Source: Dipteris shenzhenensis
Taxonomy: Eukaryota > Polypodiophyta > Polypodiopsida > Gleicheniales
DNA length: 64,000 bases
Reading direction: 5' to 3' (one strand)
NCBI GenBank assembly: GCA_047967505.1
Contig: CM106540.1
In this document: positions 1 through 11,552 of the stretch, one piece after another
How positions within the stretch are numbered: the stretch's first letter is position 1
Layout of the letters: each line of letters begins with the position of its first letter
The notes under the pieces: model-generated
Databases searched by the model: none
What the model was told of the DNA's origin: nothing
What the model saw: the letters and a program-made list of their open reading frames with translations, nothing else
Translations under genes and position numbers: made by a program

Positions 1-1530
1 GTTTGGATTGCAGAACGCTCCCTCCACTTTTCAAAGGGCAATGCAAGAAATTTTTGGTTCATACTTGACAAAGTTCATGTAGATCTTTCTAGATAACCTC
101 AGCATGTTCAAAACTTTTACCGAGCACTTAGAGCATCTGTGGAAGTGTTTCCAGTGATGTCGGGAGGTCTCTTTAAGTTTAAATCCCATGAAATGCGCAT
201 TTGTAATGCGCATTTGTGGTACATAGCGGTGGGCAACTCTTGGGTCATGTCATCTTGAGGGAAGGAATTGTGGTTGATCTAGACAAGGTGGCCGTGATCA
301 TCACCCACAACACCTAAAGAGTGCCTGCGGTTCCTGGTCCAGATCCGATGGCATGGCAAACATTTGTGGTTCCTAGCTCATATGGCTATTCCCTTGAATG
401 CACTCGCCCATGTGGGGCCAAAGGCATTTTTGTGGACCGAGCGACAAAGCATACCGAAAACTCAAAATTCAACTCTCACAAGCACCGGTGTTGATGTCTC
501 CCAATTGGGAGAAGAATTTTCATGTGTTTGTTGATGCTTCAGATAGGGCTAGTCTTGATGCAGGAGGATGCATACAAATGGTATCGCCTAGTCTACTATG
601 TGAGCCGATGACTTTCAATAGCTTAAAAAAATTATTCCGTCACTAAATGAGAGGATGCATACAAATGGTATCGCCTAGTCTACTATGTGAGCCGATGACT
701 TTCAATAGCTTAAAAAAATTATTCCCTCACTAAATGAGAAGGATTGGGAATGATTTTATTCAGTCAACAAATTTTGGCACTACCTGTTGGGCCGACCTTT
801 TGTGTTTCATGTTGACCATTCTATGTTGTTGTACTTAGTTAAACAGCAAAATCTTACGAGTCGATTGGCACGTTCGGCGTTATTGCTGCAGGAATATGAT
901 TTTGACGTCATTCATTGGCCAGGCTTGCAGCATGCGGTAGAGGACTACTTATCTCGATTAGAGTCTGGGGAGATGCCAACTGGAGTGGAAGATGAGTTCC
1001 CCAATGTAGAGCTTGCGGCTATCTTTCAGGTAGATCCGATAGACATGGAATCTGAGGTGGTTCTGAAAGGTCTGTGGTCTTGGTATGATGAGATGCTCTC
1101 GTTCTTGACTACTGGAGTAATGCCCAAGTACCTAAATCAAGACCAAAGGAAGAAATTGGCATTGCGAAGCCATTCTTTTGAAGCAGTGCTAGGCCAACTG
1201 TACCGACGGCATTTGATGAAAGCCTTGCTGTGGTGTTTCCAACCTCATGAGGAAGAGGCAGTGCTAATGGAGGCCCATTGCGAGGTTTCAGGTGGACATT
1301 TTGCGGGGGCAATAACCACAAAGAAAATTCTACAAGCAGGCCTATGGTAGCCAACCATGCAGAAGGATGACCGGTGGTTCACAAAGAGTTGCAATCTTTT
1401 CAAAAATGGGTTCTGGACTTCATGGGTCCATTTCGGCCAGCTACTACCCGCATGCAGAATTGTTACATGCTAGTGGAAATTGATTACTGTACCAAATGGG
1501 TGGAGGCACGAGCTTTGCGAGATAATACTG
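1..1530 (+). pseudogene. Ty3/Gypsy pol remnant: RT end, RNase H, integrase start
   Basis: Decayed polyprotein of a Gypsy LTR retrotransposon. The window opens inside the reverse transcriptase: FGLQNAPSTFQRAMQ is the usual FGL.NAP.TFQR motif, followed by FLDN where an active enzyme has (F/Y)xDD. RNase H follows near 400-850 (FHVFVDASD, then HVDHSMLLYL). The RNase H-integrase linker is recognisable as HWPGLQHAVEDYLSRLESG around 915-970. The integrase zinc-finger region lies near 1230-1350 and the start of its core near 1400-1510 (FMGPF, YCTKWVEARAL). Reading frames change several times, stops interrupt it, and a local duplication breaks the RNase H part. It stops abruptly near 1530, where sequence of the opposite orientation begins. 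It extends beyond the left edge of the window. It cannot encode a working enzyme. Confidence 0.9.
564..737. repeat. Tandem duplication, 2 x 87 bp
   Basis: Positions 564-650 are repeated head to tail as 651-737, with a single mismatch seen (ccg versus ccc near the end). The duplication lies inside the Gypsy RNase H remnant and duplicates the stretch read as KWYRLVYYVSR, so it happened after the element stopped being functional, and recently given the near-identity. Confidence 0.95.
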
Positions 1531-2790
1531 AAACTCCAAATTCACAACCTTTGCGTCGATGGACTGAGAATAAATATATACCAAAGGATGAAAGGATGAA
1601 ACTATGTGTGTGCGTGCCATCACCATAGCGATGCGAAGCAGGGGGAAGCAAAGAGAGTTGAATGCAGGTAGAGGCAGGAAGATGAAGGAAGTTAGAGGAC
1701 TGATAGTGTGATGAGAAAGAATAGGAACACAATAGGTATATGTAAAAAAATGACCAAAGATTGCAGTCCAAATTGCCAATACCCCTCCTTGACGACAAGG
1801 TGTTGCATGGCGGCTGGGATAAGACCTTGTAGAAGACTGTTATCATCATGATCTTACCATCCTACCACATGTACTCCCGTGACTGTTGTCATCATGCATC
1901 TTACCATCCTTCCACATGTCCTCCCGTGATTGCTCTGCCGCCTCCACCTCAAACTAGGAAATTTGTGCCTCATTAGATATCAGAAAGGGGCACTGAAGAA
2001 TCCCGTCATGAATAATATGGATGCAACTAAAAGCCATTAATTGGATGTGAAGAAAACGTGCCCTTCCAAGTCTGCAAGATAAAATGATGTAGACAAGCAC
2101 TTATGAAATATACAGAATGGTCCCCGACCATCGCAACTTCAGCTTCCCGAGCATCTACCCTAGACGATTGTTGAATAGCAACACCAATTGCCTGCATTCA
2201 AACAACTTTTTTTTTGATGCTAAATACACCCTCCGCTTCTGCTTGCTTGAATCTCTAGAGTGAGATAATATCTTTCCATCCACATCATCCAGCTAAGCAA
2301 GCACATCTAGACGAAATACCATAGACTCCTGCAGAAGAAGCCTATCCTCCACCCCAATGAGCAAACTAGGAAGTACATGATCAATCGGGATAATTGCTTC
2401 TATCCCAAGTGCCAACTTGAAAGGAGTCAACCCTATTGCCACCTTGAAGGATGTGTGGTAAGCCCATAATACTACCGACAACTTTTTGTCCCAATTCGTG
2501 TGATGCTTATTTACTAACAGTGAAATAATCCGCTTGAATGTATGATTGGTCGATTCGGTCAATCCATTAGCCTATGGAGGATAGTAGGGAGAAGACTTCT
2601 TGTGAATCACCATATAGAAAGAATTCATCCACTTAATGACTTTATTGACAAAGTGGGAAACCCTGTCGTGAGTAGCAGCAGCGACCAGCTCAATTGGGCA
2701 ACCAAACCGGGTGAACACATCATGATAGGGGCACTTTGCAATAGCATTGATTGGCTGAGGGTGAACATTCACCCAAACACATTAGCACTT
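1531..2790 (-). pseudogene. Gypsy integrase (C-terminal half), inverted fragment
   Basis: On the minus strand this reads as the second half of a Gypsy integrase. About 2772-2575 gives RFGCPIELVAAATHDRVSHF and then SPYYPP; about 2562-2293 gives ANGLTESTNHTFKRIISLL and WAYHTSFKVAIGLTPF. These match the core-domain pattern Y.PQANG..ESTN..L and the W..A.R......G.TPF block. An in-frame stop separates the two parts. The stretch below 2290 down to about 1530 resembles the 3' end of the related copy at 29290-29800 (both give a KVLSQPPCN reading). It faces the plus-strand pol fragment at 1-1530, so the two halves are not one element in original order. Confidence 0.85.
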
Positions 2791-3059
2791 TTCCAGTAGC
2801 TTGCACTTGGATCGACTATGGAGTTTTTGGGAGAGCATCGGGAGCTAACCACCCAATTGACTTATCAGAGCAGTGATTGTTTTTGCCCATGGATGGGGAG
2901 CTGTTTGTACAACCAACATGTTTAGCAGAAGAGATGGTGGCTGAGTTTTGTAATCATGCTTGAGGTGAGTACAAGATAAGCGCATGTAAAGACATTAAAA
3001 TTCGGAAACTTTATCACTGGATACTAGAGTCTGTGTGTTTGCAAGCAAAGACCTACATG

Positions 3060-4340
3060 ATCACTCCTAGGTCTCGAGGGATGATCGCGCGATAGCAGAA
3101 CAATGACCAGTGCCTTGGGCACCTATTTTGAACGAGCGAATCCATGCTGAGGGGTGGCAACGGCAATAGAAAAGAAGCAAACTATGAATTCAAAGATTGG
3201 GCAGATTTTGGAGATTCTGTTTCCCTTGCAGCTTGACTCTATTGTCCCTCGATGGAACACGGCACTGGTTTTGACTCTTGAGCCCGAAGGACCTCTACAG
3301 GATGTGGCTGAAGGCTTGTCTGGTCGAGAGCCTAAGAAGCAAAGATGATAAGGTCCTCGAATCCATGGAGTGCTTCCCTCTATTGCTCCCCTTACTCCTT
3401 CCTATGCACTCACGCCATCAGGGGCGTTAGAGATCTTGTTTCACAGTGGGTTGTCCTCAACACAACTCAGTGTGATGCCCCCACCTTCCCCACTGGTAAT
3501 TGTAGAGCAGGTTACTATTTCGGTGGCACCTGTGTCGACAGTGGTGGGTGTTTCATCCTGAAGTCCGTTGGTTGGTGGGTCACTTAATGCACATCGGCCA
3601 CCACAGCAGCAACCTCCACTACGGTGCTAGTAGTGACGGACGTAGTTCGAGCAACAATAGCAATAGTAGCAGAGGAAGTCCTTGCAGTGGTCTCTGAGCC
3701 TGGGGTGGTCTCTCTGACACCCTCAGTTGGATTTTCAATGCGATTGCAACCAACGCATGTCTAGCTTCAGTTTTGTGCGCAGTTGCTAGATCGACTTGCA
3801 ACATAGTATTCTACGGCCGGGAACCCCGATCCCTCCAGAGTTGCAGCCTTGGAATATGAAGTTCTTCAGTTGCAAAGTGAGAATGAAGCCCTGTGAAATC
3901 AAATATGAGGATGCACAGGTGCTGGCCGCCGAAGCGTACTCAGAGGCTACTCAGTAGTTGTATTCAGAGTATGTTTTGAGCATTCAAGATGAATTATTAC
4001 GCCAATGTAATACCGATGGACTAGTTGAGTATTTGTGGGCATTCCCTGGTAGGGTCAGTGTCAACATGGAGCAGGTGGGTTTGCTCCTTGATGCTTTGCA
4101 AGGGGTTGTGCGTGCGGAGTGGGATCAATAGTTCACACATTGGCGCGATACGATGGTTCCGCAAATGTGTAGGGCTATTGTTCCACACCAACGCTGACCC
4201 AAGATAGATGGTGATGCGGGTGCCGGTCGTTCTACAAAGTGGTCCTCAGGCGCAAATGGTCTCTAGTCTCTGATGGGGTCTAGTGCTTCCGCAGATGGGA
4301 CCCACCTTTCATCTGTAACCACCAATGTTCCATAGTGCCC
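3060..4340 (+). pseudogene. Gypsy gag-like remnant
   Basis: Short open stretches share sequence with the minus-strand region 25860-28230. The clearest is at 3154-3348 (EKKQTMNSKIGQILEILFPLQL, also read in the other copy at 27948-28196 with a few changes). Other matching pieces are a Ser/Pro/Val-rich low-complexity part near 3370-3560 and VSTWSRWVCSLMLCKGL near 4050. The position next to Gypsy pol pieces and the composition suggest the gag or 5' coding part of the same family. No zinc knuckle or capsid motif was recognised, so gag is an inference. Many stops and frame changes interrupt it. Confidence 0.5.
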
Positions 4341-4342
4341 TT

Positions 4343-5047
4343 TTGTAAGGCCCCCATTATTAGGAGAAGCTATGGTGTGAGCACTGGACATTGGTAGGAT
4401 CCTAGTTTTAACACTAGATGAGGTCTCACGGTGACCGTTTGATGGTTAGAAGATGGTTGTTATTGTTAGATATCAATGCTCCACTCTCATGTAACTACGC
4501 GAGAACCAGCTAACTCTACTTGTAAGCCCCCCATATGAGGAGAAGGCATTTGAGTAGCTCGGTTATCCAGTAGGTCCTGGTTTGGACACCAGATGGGGGC
4601 CATGTGTGGCCTAATGGCTGGACGGAGTTGGCACACTGCCAACTAGGCTACATGCAAGTGCAGGAAGGCATCCCATGACTGACCACATTGAGGGTAGACG
4701 GAGCATTTCTCGAGGCAGCCCACACTCGGGTTGCGGGGCCCATTTGGAGTCCCAAATGATCCAGGATGGTTGTGGGCCGAACGGAGTCCATAGGTCAATT
4801 GCTCTATTTTGTGCACCGGTTCTATCGTGTGGTCGGTGGCCTATTTCAGGACTGACCCCCAGTTGACCGTTTTGGGCGGACTGGTCACCCAATTGAGCCC
4901 AACCGACTATGACTGGTGGCTATATAAGAGCAAGCCCGTGAAGCCCATTTTATCACTGGCTATAGTAACCCTGATTCCTTAGCATCCAGCCTCCATCCTC
5001 TACTGTTTCCAGCTCGCCATCAAGGCTTCTTTCACAGGAGCACATGG
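4343..5047 (+). repeat. LTR-like region, probably upstream part of copia-2's split 5' LTR
   Basis: No coding sequence seen. Two diverged copies of a unit of about 170 bp start at roughly 4349 (TGTAAGGCCCCCATTATTAG) and 4524 (TGTAAGCCCCCCATATGAGG); both continue with a GGAGAAG...GGTAGG/CAGTAGG...CTAG/CCAG block. A TATA-like box follows at 4921. The region ends exactly where copia-1 inserted. On the far side of that insertion (11553-11689) the sequence runs into a tRNA-Met-type primer-binding site. I therefore read 4343-5047 plus 11553-11689 as one interrupted plus-strand LTR. Its left end is not defined and no matching 3' LTR was found. Confidence 0.5.
4921..4928 (+). promoter_or_regulatory. 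TATA-like box in presumed LTR
   Basis: TATATAAG in the context ggctatataagagc. It sits about 125 bp upstream of the copia-1 insertion point and about 260 bp (excluding the insertion) from the primer-binding site, a reasonable U3/R position for an LTR promoter. No transcription start evidence. Confidence 0.4.
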
Positions 5048-5304
5048 TGACAAAATATGAAGAGGGGAGAGGAGAAGAGTGGAGATGAGGAGAGAGGGCA
5101 CAGCTAGAGAGCACACCACAAATGACTAACTGTACACTAGAATTAGTTGAAAAAATAGAATATATACAAACCCTTTTAGGGTTAGGGTTAGGGGATCTAA
5201 CCCTTTCCTTTATAGCACTCTATAAGGTTAGTGCTATGCACATATGATCACGTGATGGTGCTATGCACACATGATCACATGATGTTGAGCGTGAACTCTC
5301 AACA
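5048..5304 (-). repeat. copia-1 3' LTR
   Basis: 257 bp. In element orientation it starts TGTTGAGAGTTCACGC and ends ATATTTTGTCA. It carries a G-box (CACGTG, within gatcacgtgatgg), a second related copy of the same segment without the G-box, two TTAGGG units read on the plus strand, and a TATA-like TGTATATATTC on the minus strand, a plausible promoter. No base differs from the LTR at 11296-11552. Confidence 0.95.
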
Positions 5305-5316
5305 CCTTCCCTCAAG
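5305..5316 (-). other. copia-1 polypurine tract
   Basis: On the minus strand CTTGAGGGAAGG lies directly before the TGTTG start of the 3' LTR. This is the expected place of the primer for plus-strand DNA synthesis. A second CTTGAGGGAAGG copy occurs about 35 bp further upstream. Confidence 0.75.
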
Positions 5317-5392
5317 ATCAACATCATGAAGTAGGCCTTCCCTCAAGATGATGATTCTGGGGAATCGAAGAAGGACTGAGCATTACATTCCA

Positions 5393-8300
5393 TCACACCC
5401 CTTTAATGGGAATGTCCTTCCTCTGCATCAAACCAAGAGCTAGTCGGTGTTTCTCGAATAGCTCTTTACCGAGTGGTTTGGTAAAGATGTCTGCAACATT
5501 TTCTTTGCTATCACAATGCTGCAGTGTGATGTCACCAAGTAACACTCTTTCTCTGATGAAGTGCTCTCTGACATCAATGTGCTTTGTCCTGGAGTGATAT
5601 ACTGGATTTTTGGCCAATGCTTGAGCCGATTGATTGTCACAGTATATTGTTGTTGGCTTTGACTCATCAAAGTAATCTATTTCTGACAATAGTCTTCTGA
5701 GCCATATAGCCTCACATGCACCTGTAGTGAGTGCTCTATATTCTGCTTCAGTCGAAGACAAAGAAACAGTTGGCTGTTTGTTTGACAACCATGATATAGC
5801 ACCTTGACCAAGGAAAAATGCATATCCCTGTGTCGATCTTCTGGTCTCATGATCTCCGGCATAGTCACTGTCACAGTATCCATGCAACCGTGGATGACTT
5901 CCTCTGTATTCTATCCCAAACTGTCTTGTACCTCTGATGTATCTCAAGACTCTTTTGGCTGCATTCCAGTGAGACTGTTTTGGATTTGCCATAAACTGTG
6001 CTAGTGAGCTTACTGCATAACAAATATCTTGCCGTGTGATTGTCAGATATATAAGAGATCCAATGAGTTGCCTGTAGTATCTGTCATTGACTGTAGGCTT
6101 TTCTGAATCTTTAGTAAGTTTCAAACTCTGTTCCATGGGAGTGGCTGCAATCTTGCAATCTGCCATATGAAACTTCTTCAGGAGACTGTCAACATACTTG
6201 AGCTGACTCATGAATGTGCTATCCGAATCTCTCCAGAACTCAATTCCAAGACAATAGTGCATAAGTCCAAGATCTTTCATGTCGAACTCTGCAGATAAGT
6301 CTTGTTTTAGTTTTCTGATGAAGCTATCCTTGCTTCCTGTCACAATCAGATCATCTACGTACAAAAGTGCAATAGTAATGTTGTCCCCTTGAACTTTGTA
6401 GTAGAGAGTATGATCTGCATTGGACTTCATGTATCCCAGATCAGCAAAATACTTGTCAATTCTGATGTACCAACTTCTGGGTGCTTGCTTTAAGCCATAG
6501 AGACTTTTCTTGAGATGGCAAACCTTGTTCTCCTTTCCTGGTTCAACATAACCGGCTGGTTGTTGCATGTAGACTTCCTCATCTAGATAACCATTGAGAA
6601 ATGCATTCTTGACATCGAGCTGATACACATTCCATTTGCTGAGTGTCGCTAGTGATATCAAGAACCGTATGGAATCCATCTTTGCTACTGGAGCATAAGT
6701 CTCATCATAATCTTGGCCATATTGTTGTGCAAATCCTTTTGCAACTAATCTGGCTTTGTATCTCTGAATACTACCATCTGGATTGTACTTCACTTTGTAT
6801 ACCCATTTGTTGGCTATGGCCTTCTTTCCTGGTGGAAGGTCGCATAATTCCCAAGTGTTATTTTTATACAAAGCATCCATTTCTTCATTCATAGCAGTTT
6901 GCCATTCTGGCTTATCTACTGCGTCTTCGAAGTACACTGGCTCTTTTGTAGCCATGATGGTAGTCATAAGAGCAAAGTTGGTGGTTTCCACCTGAATTGC
7001 TTTGCCTTTCTGAGCATATGTCAATCTGGCTGGTGGTCTGCTTTCCCTAGTACACCGTCTGAGCTGCTGTGGCGCTGCTTGGGGTGTTGCTGGCAATTCT
7101 TGCTCTTCTTCATCAACCTGTTCTGTAGATGATTGTGAAGTCGATGCTTCTATCTCCTGTGTAGGTGAGGTTTTCCATTCTGATTCCTCATCAAAGATTA
7201 CATCTCTGGAGATAATGACTTTACGGTTGATGGGATCATACAATTTGTATGCTTTGCTTTCTTCACTGTAGCCAACCATGATGCATTTGCATGACTTCGC
7301 ATCCAGTTTCCTGCGATGATCATCATGTATGTGGGCATATGCTATGCAACCAAATATGCGGAGATGCCCAATGCGTGGCTTGTGTCCAGTGAATGCTTCA
7401 TAAGGAGTCATACCTTGTATCGGTTCGGTAGGAAGCCGATTAAGCAAGTAGTTAGCTGTAGCTATTGCTTCTGCCCAATACTGATTCGGAAGATGCTTTT
7501 CACTAAGCATTGCTCTAGCACTGTCTGCTAAAGTCCCATTCTTCCTTTCAGCTCTTGCATTCTGCTGAGGAGTATCTGCACATGTGAATTGTCTTCGAAT
7601 GCCGTGATTTTTGCAAAAGTTTATGAATGCTGAAGACATGTATTCACCTCCTCTGTCTGATCTCATGACCTTGATCTTTCTGCCTGTTTGGTTTTCTACC
7701 ATGGCTTTGAATTTTTGAAATCTGGCAAACACTTCAAATTTTTCTTTCAGAAAGTAGACCCAACAATATCTGCTGTAGTCGTCGATGAAGGTCAAGTAAT
7801 AAAGTGAACCATTGATGCTGCGGGTCTGGGCATAACCCCATACATCTGTATGAATCAAATCAAGAATACCTCGTGCACGAGAGGTACTTCTGACAAAGTT
7901 GGTTCGCTTTTGTTTGCCGAAGCAGCATGCTTCACAAACTTTTCCAAGAAACTGTAGCTTCGGAATCCCAATTGCCATATTCTGATTCCGGAGATCTAAC
8001 AAGTACTTGAAGTTGACATGACCATATCTCTTGTGCCATTTTGCAGATAGTGGCATCTGTTGCATTTGAGCTGACATGGCATGCTTATCTGGTACTATAG
8101 CTAGCATCTTGTATAAGCGTCCTTCCTTAACACCTTTTGCTACTAGCTGACCTCTTTTGGATTTGTCTCTGATAGTGCATTCATCACCGTCGAAGATGAC
8201 TTTGTAGTTGTGTTCCGTCATTTGACCTACTGACAAAAGGTTCTTGCTGAGCTTCGGAACATAGAGCACATCTTTGACTAATCCTTTTGTACCAGTGAAA

Positions 8301-9658
8301 TTGTTCATAGGGATAACACCTGTCCCTTGAACCGGATTCGGTGTATTGTCTGCTGTGTAGATGACATTCTTTTGACCTTCTAATGGCTTCATTTCTGTGA
8401 ACCATTCCTGATGATTTGTCATATGAGATGATGCACCGCTGTCGATGTACCAAGGATCCTGTTCCACTTGGTCGACTTGATAGCTGAAATCCTCTTTGGG
8501 ATTGAAATCAGTGTCTAGGTGCATTGTATCAGTCTGATGCAATTCCTCACTTGCAAGAAACATATTTCCATGTTCATTTGCAAAATGACTGTGACTAGAA
8601 TGTCCACCACGATGATTTCCTCTTCCTCGGGAATTCCCTCGATTATTGCTGGATTGACCGCCTTGGTCATACTGCTTCTTGCGGCAATCTCTTTCATAGT
8701 GTCCAAACTTGTGACAGTAGTTGCACTGGATGTTTGACACATTGGTGGATGCATTCCCTCGTCCTTGGAATCTTCCTCGGTTGGAATGATTTCCTCTTTG
8801 CTGATTTTGATGTTGCTGAGGATGATGCTAATGCTGATGCTGATTCTGACTTTGATTTTGTTGATGATGACCACTTTTCTGATATGATCTACCTCTGTTT
8901 CTGCCTTTGCCTCTGCTTCTGTCTGAAGCTGTGAATGCCTGATCATTAGAATGACCTTTACGTGCTTGAATGGCCTGAGTCCTGGGTTCTTCACCAAGTA
9001 GAACTGACTGAAGTTCTTCCAGTGTTGGAATTTGCCGTTGGATGGCAATACTTTGGACTAGATTCTCATATCCTTCTCCTAGTCCATTCAGGATTACTTG
9101 AACCATTTCTGCGGGATTCATAGTCTCTCCTGCTACTGCAAGTTGATTGTTGTAGTCTTTGATGCGGAGTACATAAGCATGACCGGTTTCATTGCTATTG
9201 CGGAAACTCTGGTTGATCTGGTTTCTCAGGGTGAGAATCCTGGATGTGTTCTTGGACTCGTAGAGAGCTGCGAACATATCCCATGCTTCTTTTGATGTCT
9301 TAACTGTGTTGAGCTATCCTAGCATGACATCTTGCACATTCTGCTTCATCAGGTGATAGGCATACTTGTCTTTCTTATCCCATTCTGCTTGAGCTCGGGC
9401 AATGGCAGGATCTGCTACTGGTGCGGAAACTGTTTGTGTAGATGTAGATCCTGATGTAGATCCCGTTGCTGGTACTGTGACAATAGATGGAGTAGAGCTA
9501 TTGGTGGCTGGATCGGCCAATGGTCTAGGTATAGATCCATCGACATACTCCCATTTGTCCTGAAGCACAAGAATGGTCTCCATTCGGTATTTCCATGTAC
9601 CGTAATTGGAGTTGTCTAACTTAGCAGATGCCTCCAGATTGAGGTTGCTAGTCGACAT
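5393..9658 (-). pseudogene. copia-1 gag-pol polyprotein, one frame with two stops
   Basis: Single reading frame of about 1420 codons from the ATG at 9658 (MSTSNLNLEASAKLDNSNYG, a normal Copia gag start; an in-frame ATG at 9733 is also open). Gag holds the retrotransposon gag (UBN2-like) region and an RG/QN-rich basic stretch. A CCHC zinc knuckle (CNYCHKFGHYERDC) lies near 8725-8684, the protease active site DSGASSHM near 8443, then GAG-pre-integrase (H..GH), integrase core (HTDVWG, FIDDYSRY, TPQQNARAERKN), RT (KWVYKVKYNPDG, YVDD near 6361-6350) and RNase H (DSDYAGD, SSTEAEY, YCDNQSA). Two in-frame stops break it: TAG at 9316-9314 in gag and TAG near 8830 in the Q/H-rich linker. Otherwise all catalytic motifs look intact. 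The element could have moved in trans, or the stops could be new. Confidence 0.93.
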
Positions 9659-11295
9659 GGTGCAAACAATGTACTCAAAAAGTGTCCTAGAAAACTCTGT
9701 ATGAATCAACTGCAAATACACTGAAGATGCCAAGTGAAATCTCTGTACCGTCGGTGAAGATAGAACTGCAGTAAATAAGATCTGATCTGTGTTACAAGGC
9801 TTGTGGCAATGATGCCGGGAATAGCCAAGAGGCTTTACAAGGCTGAAATGACGTGCACGATGCCGTGAGATAGCCGAATAGGCTTTACAATGGTGGCATG
9901 TGTGTGTGAAATCAAGTGCTATCTGCCCACTGAATCAATCTGCAATGCCTCTGAACTCTAAAGTCTGCTCACTGAACTGATGAACGTAAGGTTTCAGGTA
10001 ATGTAATGATGTGAAATCGGATGTGAGCGTATGGACTGACTCCGAGTAGGTACTAGTCGGGAATTTCGGGCATGGCTTAGATTGGCAACTTGGGGAATTC
10101 AAAGCGTCCCCTCTATGGCGATCTAGTCTACTCTGATCTAGATCTAAACCAGCCGTCGATCGATGAAAGAGCAGCAAATAATTCCTTTTCTTTTGTTCTT
10201 TTTAAGTGCTGGGTCAGATGCTTCGATGTAGAGGCAAATGTGTGTGAAGGAAGTGGTTTTGTCGGCGAGGCACAAATGTGAGTGTAACTTGTGCCAAAAT
10301 ATGCGCGTGATGTGACGAGCACGTAGAGCACGAAAAAAAGAGTGACTTTCCTTTTTGAAGCACCCTCAAATTCTTCCTGGATCAAGAGATATGACTTGAT
10401 CTAGGTGGAGGGGCAAAAGGAGTGCAAATGGTGCTCAATGATGATGTGTCACTGTGAGTCACATGCAGTGATGATGTGGCACTGTGCTTAGCAAGAGGTG
10501 TGCCAGTGAAGCTTTGTGCTGAGGTGGCAGGAGTGTGCACATGCAGTGTGTGCACAGTGTGCCTGGCAAGGGACTGTGCCTGCAGAGGGTCAGTGCTGAC
10601 TGGACTGCTGAGGTGGCAGTGCTGAGGTGGCACTGATGATGTCAGCAGGGTGACATGGCAATGCTGACGTGGCACTAATGACGTGTCCCTGATGACGTTG
10701 CACAGGTGACGTGGCTGATGACGTGTCACTGATGACGTGGTAGGTGACGTGGCTGATGACGTGTCACTGATGACGTGGCAGGTGATGTGGCTGATGACGT
10801 GTCACTGATGATGTGGCAGGTGACATGGCTGATGATGTGTCACTGATGACGTGGTAGGCGACGTGGATTGCTGACGTGGTTGCCGGTGCTGACGTGGCAA
10901 TGGTGACGTGTCAGCTGACGTGGTGCTAGTGACGTGGCAAATAGGATTGCCACGTGTCACTTGGCTGACCACACCTCAATGTGGTGAGGTTGAGGATAAG
11001 ATATCCTCCCTCGTTGCCACGTGGCACTAGGAGGGCGGCCGAAATCTTTTGAGATGCCAACGGAATCTTGAAGATTCCGTCGTCGTTTTCGTTGGAGAGG
11101 CCGATTGGAGAGCGCGGCTTGAAGTTGATGGAGATGGAGCGCTTTGGAGCCCTAGAGCCACGATTGGCTGGTCAATGGAGAAGCTGCGGTTGCTGTGAGT
11201 GGGGCTGTGCTTCATCAACGGCTTTGGTCGCGGGGCTGTGCGCGGGCCTTTGGTTGTTTGGAGGCGCTCGTTGGAGGCGGCTTTGAGAGGCTCTA
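9659..11295 (-). other. copia-1 5' leader
   Basis: About 1.6 kb between the 5' LTR and the gag ATG, with no convincing ORF. It contains the TGACGTG tandem array (10704-10855 and diverged flanks from about 10485 to 10940). The first bases after the LTR, read in element orientation, are TAGAGCCTCTCAAAGCC, which is not the tRNA-Met TGGTATCAGAGC site used by copia-2. A short AGAGCC match is all that is shared. Confidence 0.7.
10704..10855. repeat. Tandem array, four units of 38 bp, rich in TGACGTG(G/T)
   Basis: Units start at 10704, 10742, 10780 and 10818, exactly 38 bp apart; each is three sub-units of 12-14 bp built on TGACGTGG or TGACGTGTCAC. Degenerate sub-units extend from about 10485 to 10940. 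Several sub-units show ATGT or ACAT in place of ACGT, as expected for CpG decay. ACGT-core motifs of this kind are bZIP binding sites in plants; a regulatory role here is inference. Confidence 0.85.
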
Positions 11296-11552
11296 TGACA
11301 AAATATGAAGAGGGGAGAGGAGAAGAGTGGAGATGAGGAGAGAGGGCACAGCTAGAGAGCACACCACAAATGACTAACTGTACACTAGAATTAGTTGAAA
11401 AAATAGAATATATACAAACCCTTTTAGGGTTAGGGTTAGGGGATCTAACCCTTTCCTTTATAGCACTCTATAAGGTTAGTGCTATGCACATATGATCACG
11501 TGATGGTGCTATGCACACATGATCACATGATGTTGAGCGTGAACTCTCAACA
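11296..11552 (-). repeat. copia-1 5' LTR
   Basis: Identical over 257 bp to 5048-5304, starting TGACAAAATATG and ending CTCTCAACA on the plus strand. It is the 5' LTR because the gag-pol frame is on the minus strand. Confidence 0.95.

Larger units (their letters stand above)
5048..11552 (-). mobile_element. copia-1: complete, young Ty1/Copia LTR retrotransposon
   Basis: A 6505-bp element bounded by two identical direct repeats of 257 bp (5048-5304 and 11296-11552), each beginning TG and ending CA. Inside, in minus orientation, are a leader of about 1.6 kb, one long gag-pol frame in Copia order (gag, protease, integrase, RT, RNase H) and a purine-rich tract just before the 3' LTR. The flanking 5-bp sequences are CATGG (5043-5047) and CACGG (11553-11557). 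They differ at one CpG position, which fits a target-site duplication in which one methylated C has since mutated. The element is nested in the presumed LTR of copia-2. Identical LTRs point to a very recent insertion even though two stop codons interrupt the reading frame. Confidence 0.95.

Noticed and set aside
5168-5210. Telomere-like TTAGGG units in both copia-1 LTRs
   Set aside because: Only two units, identical in both LTRs and therefore part of the LTR; not an interstitial telomere, and the usual plant repeat is TTTAGGG.
10382-10729. 115-codon minus-strand ORF rich in His/Ser/Thr
   Set aside because: Generated by the TGACGTG/TGAGGTGGCA repeats of the copia-1 leader; no conserved domain.
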